The notes under the pieces are model-generated. The model was not told the origin of the DNA. It saw only the letters and a list, made by a program, of their open reading frames with translations, and did not search any database. Below, one piece after another: positions 18,520 through 26,679 of a stretch of 64,000 nt of DNA (the stretch's first letter is position 1; each line of letters starts with the position of its first letter). The DNA is from Gayadomonas joobiniege G7 (GTDB lineage: Bacteria > Pseudomonadota > Gammaproteobacteria > Enterobacterales > Alteromonadaceae). The position numbers and the translations under genes were made by a program. The stretch covers positions 186,001 to 250,000 of the forward strand of contig NZ_AMRX01000008.1 in assembly GCF_000300815.1 (NCBI RefSeq), given 5' to 3'.

Positions 18520-19968
18520 ATGCCAAATAATATTTTTACGCCACAGTGGCGTCCCAAAGTACACTTCACGCCACAAAAAAACTGGATGAATGATCCCAAC
18601 GGTTTAGTTTTTTACAATGGCCAATACCATTTATTTTACCAATACAATCCTCATGGCAATGATTGGGGTAATATGAACTGGGGCCATGCTAGTTCTACCG
18701 ATCTGATTAACTGGCAACATCACCCAATTGCAATTGAGATGGATGTAGCAGGTTTGGGTTACATTTATTCAGGCAGTGCAGTGGTTGATTTTAACAATAC
18801 CAGTGGTTTACAGCAGGGTGAAGATCCGCCGCTGGTTGCAATATTCACTCATACCCAAGCAGGCTGTGAAACCCAAAGGCAAAGTTTGGCTTTCAGCACA
18901 GACGGTGGTTTAAGTTGGCAGCAATATAAAAATAACCCTGTGATTGATAATCCAGGGTTGCTTGACTTTAGAGATCCTAAAGTATTTTGGCACACACCAA
19001 GCCAACATTGGATCTTGGTGCTCACCGCGGGTCATCAAATTAATTTTTATCGTTCCGAAAACTTATTCAATTGGCAATATATAAGCAGTTTCGGTGAAGA
19101 CGACGGCTGTCATGGCGGTGAGTGGGAATGTCCTGATTTATTTGAATTAAGGACAAAAGACGGTGAAAAAAAGTGGGTTTTACTAGTTAGTTTAGTGCCT
19201 GGTGGGCCAAATGGAGGCAACGGCACTCAGTATTTTGTTGGTGATTTTGATGGGCAAACCTTTGCACCAGAACATAAAGATGTGCGCTGGTTAGACTATG
19301 GACCCGATAATTATGCAGGTGTTACTTGGGACGGAAAACAAAAGTTAGACAATAGACGTACCTTGGTTGCCTGGATGTCGAACTGGATTTATGCCGCAGA
19401 CATGCCCACCTTTCCGTGGCGCGGCGCTATGTGTTTGCCTCGAGATTTATCATTGATAAAACACAATCAATCATTTTTTGTAAGCAATCAGCCGGCTAAA
19501 GAGATTGATGATAATCTAATTACTTTTGCGAAACATAGCCAAACTGCGACCGATGTTAATTGCGAACTGCCAACGGATAGTGCGTTAGATATTAAAGTGA
19601 GCGCTGAAGTAAACCAAGGCGATAAGCTTTATATTCGATTTAGCAACAGTGATGGTGAAGTTGTTGAACTGAAATACTTGCCAGATCATCAGAAAGTTGT
19701 TGTTGATCGCAGCCGAGCTGGTTGGCAATACAAGTTGTGGCGCACCCCGCGGTTAGAAGCAGATACCACCACATCTGAGGGGCTGATAAACTGTCGTTTA
19801 GTATTAGATGCCAGTTCCTTGGAGGTATTTTGGCAAGATGGAACTACCACGATGACAATTTGCCTTTTGCCAACTTCAGCGTTTAATAAAATCGAATTGG
19901 CAAGCAGTCAATTAGGCACTAAATGTCTTGAGTTATCTCGTATCCGGCACCAATCTGCTACCGATTAA
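18520..19968 (+). CDS. GH32 glycosidase, cytoplasmic sucrose/fructo-oligosaccharide hydrolase
   Basis: 482 residues with a five-bladed beta-propeller and a C-terminal beta-sandwich (from ~345). Catalytic residues of GH32 are visible: nucleophile Asp25 in WMNDPNG, transition-state Asp152 in FRDP, and acid/base Glu203 in EWECPD. There is no signal peptide, so it acts in the cytoplasm on an imported substrate, which favours sucrose or short beta-fructosides over levan or inulin. It is co-transcribed with the MFS permease (10-bp spacing). No fructokinase is in the window. Sucrose versus sucrose-6-phosphate cannot be told apart; the MFS rather than PTS partner suggests free sucrose. Confidence 0.92.
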   Translation: MPNNIFTPQWRPKVHFTPQKNWMNDPNGLVFYNGQYHLFYQYNPHGNDWGNMNWGHASSTDLINWQHHPIAIEMDVAGLGYIYSGSAVVDFNNTSGLQQGEDPPLVAIFTHTQAGCETQRQSLAFSTDGGLSWQQYKNNPVIDNPGLLDFRDPKVFWHTPSQHWILVLTAGHQINFYRSENLFNWQYISSFGEDDGCHGGEWECPDLFELRTKDGEKKWVLLVSLVPGGPNGGNGTQYFVGDFDGQTFAPEHKDVRWLDYGPDNYAGVTWDGKQKLDNRRTLVAWMSNWIYAADMPTFPWRGAMCLPRDLSLIKHNQSFFVSNQPAKEIDDNLITFAKHSQTATDVNCELPTDSALDIKVSAEVNQGDKLYIRFSNSDGEVVELKYLPDHQKVVVDRSRAGWQYKLWRTPRLEADTTTSEGLINCRLVLDASSLEVFWQDGTTTMTICLLPTSAFNKIELASSQLGTKCLELSRIRHQSATD

Positions 19969-20009
19969 ATTAACAGAATCAGAGTAAGTATTTATCCATT
20001 TTTTACTTA

Positions 20010-20042
20010 AAGGTTAACACTTAATTAAAGGGTGTTAACCTT
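20010..20042 (+). terminator. Terminator after GH32
   Basis: A perfect 11-bp inverted repeat (20010-20020 with 20032-20042, arm AAGGTTAACAC) lies 41 bp after the GH32 stop. The remaining gap to the receptor gene (to 20311) is very AT-rich promoter DNA containing the operator at 20211. Confidence 0.6.
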
Positions 20043-20210
20043 GAGTCTAATTTTTAAGTTTTCAATTGTAACTTATCCCTTCCCAACGAATTTATTAATT
20101 AATTAAAAAAACGTTAAAAAACATTGGTTTATTGTTTTTTTTGTTATATTTAAAATAAATTAAATTATTTTGTTTACAAAATTAAAACATCGATCTATGA
20201 TTACATCAAT

Positions 20211-20224
20211 CTTAATCGTTTAAG
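20211..20224. promoter_or_regulatory. LacI-type operator CTTAATCGTTTAAG, upstream of the TBDR gene
   Basis: The exact reverse complement of the site at 17247, 87 bp before the receptor ATG. The pair links the permease/GH32 operon with the outer-membrane receptor as one regulon. Confidence 0.65.
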
Positions 20225-20311
20225 TTATTTTAGAATGTTGCTTTTCCGATTCTTAATTTAAGTCTGCGTGTGGTCGGCTTAGATACTTTTAACTTGTTTG
20301 GGGATACAAAG

Positions 20312-22777
20312 ATGAACAAAACATTTAAATACTCCTTGATTGCTTTATCTATTAACTCTGTTTTTGCCGCGGGCGCGTTAGCCCAGGACGCACAAAAAAC
20401 AGATGAAAAAGCAGAATCAGATTTTGAAACCATAGTAGTCACTGGCTCGCCGGGCGGCCGCACGCAAATTGAGTCTGCAATGGCTGTAACCAGTGTTGAC
20501 GCAGACATGATTAAAGATTTTCAGCCAAGCTCTGAATCTGAAGTATTTAGAATGATCCCCGGCATTCAGGTATCAGGTACCGCGGGTCCTGGTGGTAATT
20601 CAAATATTGCCGTGCGCGGTTTACCAGTTGCAACAGGTGGCTCTCCGTTTGTGCAAATTCAAGAAGATGGTTTACCCACAGTGTTATTTGGCGATATTCA
20701 ATTTGGTAACAATGACTATTGGACGCGATTTGACTCATCAGTTGAGCGTGTTGAAGGGGTGCGGGGCGGTACCGCTGGCACATTTGCTTCGCAAGCACCA
20801 GGCGCAATCATTAACTATATTAGTAACTATGGTCAATATGACGGCGGACACGTTAAGTTAACCACCGGGGTTGGCTATGATGAAACTAAAGTAGATTTTA
20901 GATATGGCGGTTTTGCAAGTGACAGCGTTAATTACCATGTTGGTGGATACTATAAAGTTGGGAAAGGACCATTGGATGCTGGTTATGTGGTAAGCGATAG
21001 CATGCAAATTAAAGCCAACTTAACTAAGTATTTAGCAGATGACACTAGTTACATTCGCTTCTTAGTTAAATTAGCTGATACCCAAGAACCTAATTACACT
21101 GGTTCACCAGCACTGGCAAAAGCAAGCAAAAATTCAGACGGTAGTTATTCGATTAGTGATATCAAAGCTTATCCAGGCTTTGATGGGCGTGACAGGTCGA
21201 ACTATTCAATTAATAACCAAAACTTTTTGGTATTTAATCGAGAAGGTGGATTAGAGCGAGTTAATTTATCTGGTATTAGCACTCAAGCATTATCAATTGG
21301 TACTGAATTGCATTATGAGTTTGAAGATGAGTTGATTTTAGATAACAAAATGCGTTGGACAGATATGAGCGGTTCCTTTTCGAGCTCATTTTTGGGGATG
21401 ACGCCGGTTGGCGATTTAAACCTAGTTTATGCAAACGGACCAATGCAAGGCGCAACCTATGATAAAGCTTATTACGATGGCAATGTAAACGTACATACTA
21501 ATGTCGGAGACATTGGCAGCTTTGTGAACGACCTAACCTTATCAAAAGAATTTTATGTCGATGGCAATACTTTGTCTGTTCGCGGTGGTTTTTTCTACAT
21601 GAATCAGAATATTGCTCAAGATTGGCATCCAAACCAAGCGTATAAAGAACTGGGGGGTAATAATCCAGCGATGCTTGATGTGTTTGATGATTCTGGTAAC
21701 CAGTTAACGGCAAACGGGATTGCTGGTTTTAATAATGCGTGGGGTTCAGCGATTGCTCGTGAAGTTGATTTAACCTATACCGATTCTGCGCCTTATGTGT
21801 CTGTTGATTTAGACACAGATTTGTTCACCTTAGATGCCAGTGTACGTCGCGATACAGTAGATGCTTCAGGTTGGGCAGTGGGTTCAAGTGGTCAAGTTAT
21901 TGATGTTGAGGTGAGCGGTGCAGGTGTCATTGTCCCTGGCCTTATTCCCGATGGCGACGGTGAATATTTAGACTACTCAGTAAGCTACAACTCATGGACT
22001 GTGGGTGGTTTGTATAAATTTAGTGATGACACTAGTTTCTTTATTCGTGGGTCACGCGGTGGACGATTTAATGCCGACCGCCAAGTTTTAAGTGGCAAAA
22101 TTAACCCGAATGGTTCGTTAACTGAAGCAGGCGAAACAGCGGCGGTCGATTTTGTAAATCAATATGAAATAGGCGTCAAAAACCGTGGTGATGTTGGCGG
22201 TGGTTATGGTTATTACACATTTGAAATGACCTTGTTGCAAGGCGATTTTACTCAAAGCGCCTTTGAGCCTACATCAACTCCGTCCTGTCCAAACGGTGGC
22301 TGCGTACTAGACAGTGAATATGAATCTCAAGGGGCCGAAATACTTGGGACACTAAGATTTGGCGGTTTAAACCTGATTGCTAACGCAACCATTACCGATG
22401 CTAAAGCTCGCGCTGCTGGTGATGCCGGTTGGAGTGAAGCTTGGGAGATCCCTAATTTAACTTACACTATGTCGGCAAATTATGAGTTTAATGATGAGCT
22501 TACCGCTGGTTTAAATATGACAGGTCAAACCGAAACCTATGCACGAGGTTCGTTGGATAAATACGAAGGTTCGACTACTTGGGGGGCGAGTTTGCGTTAC
22601 GCCCCATCTGAAAATCTTGAGTTTAGCGTAACTGGTTACAATATTTTTGACCAATTCGCCGTGCGTAGCCCAGGACAGATTATAAACGTAGACGAAGCGA
22701 ATCAGACAGCCGTATTACTGGTCAATCCAACATTAGGGCGGACGGTTACAGCGTCAGTCAAAGTGAGTTTTGAATAA
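20312..22777 (+). CDS. TonB-dependent receptor, probable sucrose/alpha-galactoside uptake
   Basis: 821 residues from the ATG at 20312; an upstream in-frame start would add 14 residues without a signal. The signal peptide is MNKTFKYSLIALSINSVFAAGALAQ. A TonB-box-like ETIVVTGS (residues ~38-45) is followed by the plug domain (~50-165, with SEVFRMIPGIQVSG and NIAVRGLP) and the barrel, ending in a C-terminal Phe-Glu. It imports ligand across the outer membrane. Sharing an operator with the MFS/GH32 operon, and followed by a secreted GH97, it likely takes up sucrose-containing or alpha-galactosidic oligosaccharides. Substrate is inferred. Confidence 0.9.
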   Translation: MNKTFKYSLIALSINSVFAAGALAQDAQKTDEKAESDFETIVVTGSPGGRTQIESAMAVTSVDADMIKDFQPSSESEVFRMIPGIQVSGTAGPGGNSNIAVRGLPVATGGSPFVQIQEDGLPTVLFGDIQFGNNDYWTRFDSSVERVEGVRGGTAGTFASQAPGAIINYISNYGQYDGGHVKLTTGVGYDETKVDFRYGGFASDSVNYHVGGYYKVGKGPLDAGYVVSDSMQIKANLTKYLADDTSYIRFLVKLADTQEPNYTGSPALAKASKNSDGSYSISDIKAYPGFDGRDRSNYSINNQNFLVFNREGGLERVNLSGISTQALSIGTELHYEFEDELILDNKMRWTDMSGSFSSSFLGMTPVGDLNLVYANGPMQGATYDKAYYDGNVNVHTNVGDIGSFVNDLTLSKEFYVDGNTLSVRGGFFYMNQNIAQDWHPNQAYKELGGNNPAMLDVFDDSGNQLTANGIAGFNNAWGSAIAREVDLTYTDSAPYVSVDLDTDLFTLDASVRRDTVDASGWAVGSSGQVIDVEVSGAGVIVPGLIPDGDGEYLDYSVSYNSWTVGGLYKFSDDTSFFIRGSRGGRFNADRQVLSGKINPNGSLTEAGETAAVDFVNQYEIGVKNRGDVGGGYGYYTFEMTLLQGDFTQSAFEPTSTPSCPNGGCVLDSEYESQGAEILGTLRFGGLNLIANATITDAKARAAGDAGWSEAWEIPNLTYTMSANYEFNDELTAGLNMTGQTETYARGSLDKYEGSTTWGASLRYAPSENLEFSVTGYNIFDQFAVRSPGQIINVDEANQTAVLLVNPTLGRTVTASVKVSFE

Positions 22778-22792
22778 GCGCATCGATTGTTA

Positions 22793-22833
22793 AAAAGCAG
22801 TCGTCAGGCTCACCTGAATTTTGGACTGCTTTA
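22793..22833 (+). terminator. Hairpin between TBDR and GH97
   Basis: Outer arms AAAGCAGTC/GACTGCTTT (22794-22802 and 22824-22832) enclose an inner TCAGG/CCTGA stem. It is followed by TTAAATCGTTTT, a weak T-tract. Probable terminator or partial attenuator. Confidence 0.5.
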
Positions 22834-22930
22834 AATCGTTTTATTGGAATATTCGTTATATCGGCGGATTCTATTGCAGCCCTACTGTTTGAGTCCCTGA
22901 TATTATTTAGGTTTTTATTGAGATATCAGC

Positions 22931-24985
22931 ATGAACAATTTTAATAGATGCAAAAGGAAATATTTTGGATGTAACGGCAAAAAGCTTTTTGCGGGTTTAA
23001 TTGGGGGGATTTTGTTTGCTAGTTTTTCTTTACAAGCTGCGCAAACCTATAAACTACTTTCACCGGATGCCAATATCAAAGTTAAGTTAGAAGTTGAAAA
23101 TGGTCTAACTTATCAGGTAGAAGTAGGCGGTAAACCCGTGATAGCTCGGTCTGAACTAGACCTTATTATCGCAAACCATCCTAGCCTATCTGCTAACGCA
23201 AAAGTTTTAAACACGAATAAAACGAAGATGGAGGAATGGCTGGAACCTGAAGTTAAAGTTAAGTCAGCAAAAATCAAAAATCATTATAATGAATTGGAAT
23301 TGATTTTCGACAATCAATATCATATCCAATTCCGAGCGTTTGACAATGGTATCGCTTACCGATTTAAAACCAATCTTAAAAAAGATATCCAGGTTGACCA
23401 TGAAGTGGCTGAATTTAATTTTTATGGCGACTCATTAGTTTATTTCCCTCAGGAAGAAAGTTTTTATTCGCATAACGAAAGAAGTTATCTAAAAAAACAG
23501 CTATCTGATATTGCGAGCACTGATTTGGCTAGTACCCCGACACTCGTTGACAGTAAAGGCGTTAAGGTTTTAATTACCGAAACTGCGCTTGAGGATTATG
23601 CGGGTTTATGGTTATTAGGCAATGGCGGGGGATTAACTGGCACTTTTGCCAACTATCCGTTGGCTAAACAGGCTTTGAAACCCTTGGTAGACAGGAATGA
23701 GCCTATCACTAAGCGAGCTAATTATATTGCAAAAACTGACGGTGAGCGAGAGTTCCCTTGGCGAGTATTAGCGATTGCGGAAAATGATGCCGACTTAATT
23801 ACAAACCAGTTAACTTATCAGTTGGCTAAACCGAATCAAATTGGCGATACCAGCTGGATTAAACCAGGGAAAGTTGCTTGGGATTGGTACAATGCGAATA
23901 ATCTGTTTGGAGTAGATTTTAAGGCTGGTGTTAATACACAAACATATAAATACTACATTGATTTTGCAGCAGATTACGGACTTGAATACGTTATTTTAGA
24001 TGAAGGCTGGTATCCGTTAGGAAACTTAATGGGAACTGTGCCAGAAATGGATGTGCCAGAGATCATTGCGTATGCAAAGCGCAAAAGCGTAGATATTATT
24101 TTATGGACCTCATGGCTGACTTTAAGAGATCAATTTGATGAAGCCATGGACCGTTTTGCTGAACTTGGCGCTGTTGGTATTAAACCAGACTTTTTTCAGC
24201 GAGATGATCAGCAAATGGTTAATTTTTATTGGAAAATCGCCGAAGAAGCCGCTAAACGAAAATTACTAGTTGATTATCATGGCTCTTATAAACCGGCCGG
24301 TTTAAGACGCACTTATCCTAACGTTATTTCAAGGGAAGGCGTTAAAGGTTTAGAGTGGAACAAGTGGAGCCAAGATAGCACGCCCGAGCACAATACAACT
24401 TTGCCATTTATTCGAATGGTTGCTGGACCCATGGATTATACACCGGGTGCAATGTCGAATGCGGTCGGGCCAAAAGCTTTTGGAAAAGTTGATTATGACG
24501 GACACGCACCTGATCATAAAGATTTTTCAATTCGATTTATAAGACCTATGAGTCAAACAACTCGGGTGCATCAGATGGCTATGCTTACTGTGTTTGAGAG
24601 CCCTTTGCAGATGATGGCAGATTCTCCCAGTCGCTATCGAAAAGAAAATGAGTCAGCACGTTTTATGGCCAAAGTTCCGACAGTATGGGATGACACTAAG
24701 GTTTTACACGGTCAAATAGGGGACTTTATTAGCGTCGCTCGCCTAAATGGTAATACTTGGTTTGTTGGGACACTAAATGATGAGAATGCACGTGAATTAA
24801 ATTTGGATCTTTCATTTTTAGCTGGCGGGAAAAAATACCAAATGACTATTTTTGAAGACGGAATCAATGCAGATAAATTTGCTGAAGATTACAAAAAGCG
24901 AGTTATTGAAGTTGATAAAAATACCAAATTGACAATGAAACTTGCCGCCGGCGGCGGATATACAGCAAGAATTGAAGCGCTATAA
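22931..24985 (+). CDS. GH97 glycosidase, retaining type (alpha-galactosidase-like)
   Basis: 684 residues with a signal peptide (cleavage near LQAAQ, residue 38). The GH97 layout is an N-terminal beta-super-sandwich (~40-310), a (beta/alpha)8 barrel (~315-590) and a C-terminal beta domain. The GIKPDFF motif places Asp420 where retaining GH97 alpha-galactosidases have their nucleophile; inverting SusB-type alpha-glucosidases lack this Asp. Glu475 in GLEWNKW, or Glu469, could be the acid/base. It acts in the periplasm or at the surface on alpha-galactosides such as raffinose, or possibly floridoside, the red-algal galactosyl-glycerol. Alpha-glucosidase activity is less likely. It follows the TBDR by 153 bp. 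Confidence 0.88.
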   Translation: MNNFNRCKRKYFGCNGKKLFAGLIGGILFASFSLQAAQTYKLLSPDANIKVKLEVENGLTYQVEVGGKPVIARSELDLIIANHPSLSANAKVLNTNKTKMEEWLEPEVKVKSAKIKNHYNELELIFDNQYHIQFRAFDNGIAYRFKTNLKKDIQVDHEVAEFNFYGDSLVYFPQEESFYSHNERSYLKKQLSDIASTDLASTPTLVDSKGVKVLITETALEDYAGLWLLGNGGGLTGTFANYPLAKQALKPLVDRNEPITKRANYIAKTDGEREFPWRVLAIAENDADLITNQLTYQLAKPNQIGDTSWIKPGKVAWDWYNANNLFGVDFKAGVNTQTYKYYIDFAADYGLEYVILDEGWYPLGNLMGTVPEMDVPEIIAYAKRKSVDIILWTSWLTLRDQFDEAMDRFAELGAVGIKPDFFQRDDQQMVNFYWKIAEEAAKRKLLVDYHGSYKPAGLRRTYPNVISREGVKGLEWNKWSQDSTPEHNTTLPFIRMVAGPMDYTPGAMSNAVGPKAFGKVDYDGHAPDHKDFSIRFIRPMSQTTRVHQMAMLTVFESPLQMMADSPSRYRKENESARFMAKVPTVWDDTKVLHGQIGDFISVARLNGNTWFVGTLNDENARELNLDLSFLAGGKKYQMTIFEDGINADKFAEDYKKRVIEVDKNTKLTMKLAAGGGYTARIEAL

Positions 24986-25016
24986 AAATTTTTACTAATG
25001 ATTGCGAGCCATTTTA

Positions 25017-26471
25017 TTAGGCTCGCGTCATATTTTTTTGATAGGCTTTGGGACTTTGGCCAGTGTGTTTTTTAAAAGCTGTTGAAAAATATGCTGAGTT
25101 ATTAAAACCCACTTCAAAGGCCGTTTCGGTTACACTTTTGACGGTTAATAGCTGTTTTGCTTTTTCCATTCTAACTTGGATCAGATATTGATTGATGGTT
25201 TGCCCTGTTTTTTGTTTAAATAATTTTATTGCGCGTGAGCGGCTAATACCAACTTGCTCACAAATCAGTTCTAAATTCAAATTTTGATGATAATGCGCCA
25301 ACATATACTGCTTAAGCTGTTCTATTAACCTTAGATCGACGTCTTTGGTGGCTGCTGAGTGTGTTTTTGTTGCTAAAAATTTAGCTTGTTTTAGCAGTTC
25401 GTGATCGATTTCAGGCTGTGAATTGGCGGCTTTGATCTTTTTGCCACTCGCCTCTAATGTGGCAATTAATTCACTTGAATCGTTGTAGCGGTAAATGGCG
25501 CTATCAAATAACATAAATAAAACTTCTTTTGCCCGCAGCCGGTAGGTTTCCAAGTCATGCTGACAGAATTCAGCCAGGTTTTCCGAAAACATATTAAAGT
25601 GAGCGTTTACTATCTCTTTATTCCTTGAATTTAAGCTGCTTATAAAAGCTTCTCTTTCCCTAAAGGGATAGGCTTCACTGATGCTTTGTGGGTAAAACTG
25701 GCTAAACTGATTATTGCTTGGGGCGCTAAACTGGGCGATGGCCAGTTGGTTTTGCAAGCTATGATGCTGATTTTGTTTAAGCTGAGTTTGCCGAATATCT
25801 TGAAATACAGCCCACGCCCAAACAAGCGCGGTCACGCTGGCACCACCATAATATAACCCCCACTGCTTAAAAATAAGGCCAAATGTCATGCACAAGCAAA
25901 GCCAAATCGTACCTAAACACAATACAATGACTTTTTTCCTACCGGCAGTATTTGCCTTTTCAGTGATGATCCGGAATAAAATTAAACAGCAAGGAACCAA
26001 TAAAATACAATTGACCAGAAGTACTTGTGATAAATAAACAAACTCGGGATCAAATAAGGGTGTTGGCCATGGCAATTCCTGCTGGTTCATTTGGCTAAGT
26101 GGGGGCGATGTTAAAAAAAAGCCGCACCAAATGAACCCAAGGACATACGGAATTTTGTAAAAAAAGCTTTTTATATCAACCTGAGCAATGGTCAATAAAC
26201 CATTGCATACCGAGGGAATGCCCACTGCGAATAAAAGAATATTTCGAGTTAAATCATAATACCGGTTAGCAGATTCAAACGGTAACATGTTAATCAATGG
26301 GCCGGTTAAAAAAAACGTAAAACACAGCATGAATGTGGCAAAATGACCATATGCCTGCATTTTGTAGCGAACTAAACTGAAATAAACCAACACCATCAAA
26401 AACACATTCGCCGCGCCAAAAGGCACTATGCCTTGTATTAAAATATCCCACGAAATGTTCAATGTGCTCAT
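25017..26471 (-). CDS. Membrane-anchored AraC family transcriptional regulator
   Basis: 484 residues. The N-terminal half (residues ~12-225) has about seven hydrophobic segments, so the protein sits in the inner membrane. A linker precedes the C-terminal AraC domain (~385-484) with two helix-turn-helix units (LICEQVGISRSRAIKLF and TAFEVGFNNSAYFSTAFKKHTG). Such 7TM-AraC proteins are thought to sense a ligand or membrane state and activate nearby genes. It lies between GH97 and the divergently transcribed sulfatases and could control either. The ligand is unknown. The ATG is chosen just before the first hydrophobic segment. Confidence 0.87.
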   Translation of the reverse strand: MSTLNISWDILIQGIVPFGAANVFLMVLVYFSLVRYKMQAYGHFATFMLCFTFFLTGPLINMLPFESANRYYDLTRNILLFAVGIPSVCNGLLTIAQVDIKSFFYKIPYVLGFIWCGFFLTSPPLSQMNQQELPWPTPLFDPEFVYLSQVLLVNCILLVPCCLILFRIITEKANTAGRKKVIVLCLGTIWLCLCMTFGLIFKQWGLYYGGASVTALVWAWAVFQDIRQTQLKQNQHHSLQNQLAIAQFSAPSNNQFSQFYPQSISEAYPFREREAFISSLNSRNKEIVNAHFNMFSENLAEFCQHDLETYRLRAKEVLFMLFDSAIYRYNDSSELIATLEASGKKIKAANSQPEIDHELLKQAKFLATKTHSAATKDVDLRLIEQLKQYMLAHYHQNLNLELICEQVGISRSRAIKLFKQKTGQTINQYLIQVRMEKAKQLLTVKSVTETAFEVGFNNSAYFSTAFKKHTGQSPKAYQKNMTRA

Positions 26472-26622
26472 TTTAACTCAGTATATATTTATGCGACCAA
26501 GGGTCATCTAATATGAAATAAAAACAATCATAACATAAATTGTATAAAGTTTACTTTAACGGCTGTGTTATCAAAAAATATCTTTTTTTTAACTTTAAAT
26601 AGTCGATTTTGAACGTATTAAC

Positions 26623-26671
26623 AGACCTTTTATGAGAAAAATATAAATATCAATCAAACAATAAAAGGTCT
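26623..26671 (+). promoter_or_regulatory. Inverted repeat covering the sulfatase ribosome-binding site
   Basis: An 11-bp perfect inverted repeat (26623-26633 AGACCTTTTAT with 26661-26671 ATAAAAGGTCT) separated by an AT-rich 27-nt loop. The downstream arm contains AAAGG, the only Shine-Dalgarno-like sequence before the ATG at 26680, so in RNA the hairpin could hide it. It could instead be a DNA operator with spaced half-sites. Confidence 0.45.
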
Positions 26672-26679
26672 TTAACCCT

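Noticed and set aside
20165-20185. TTTTGTTTACAAAA as another GTGTC/TGTTAACA-type site
   Set aside because: It lacks the GTGTC block at the right spacing and lies in a very AT-rich promoter.
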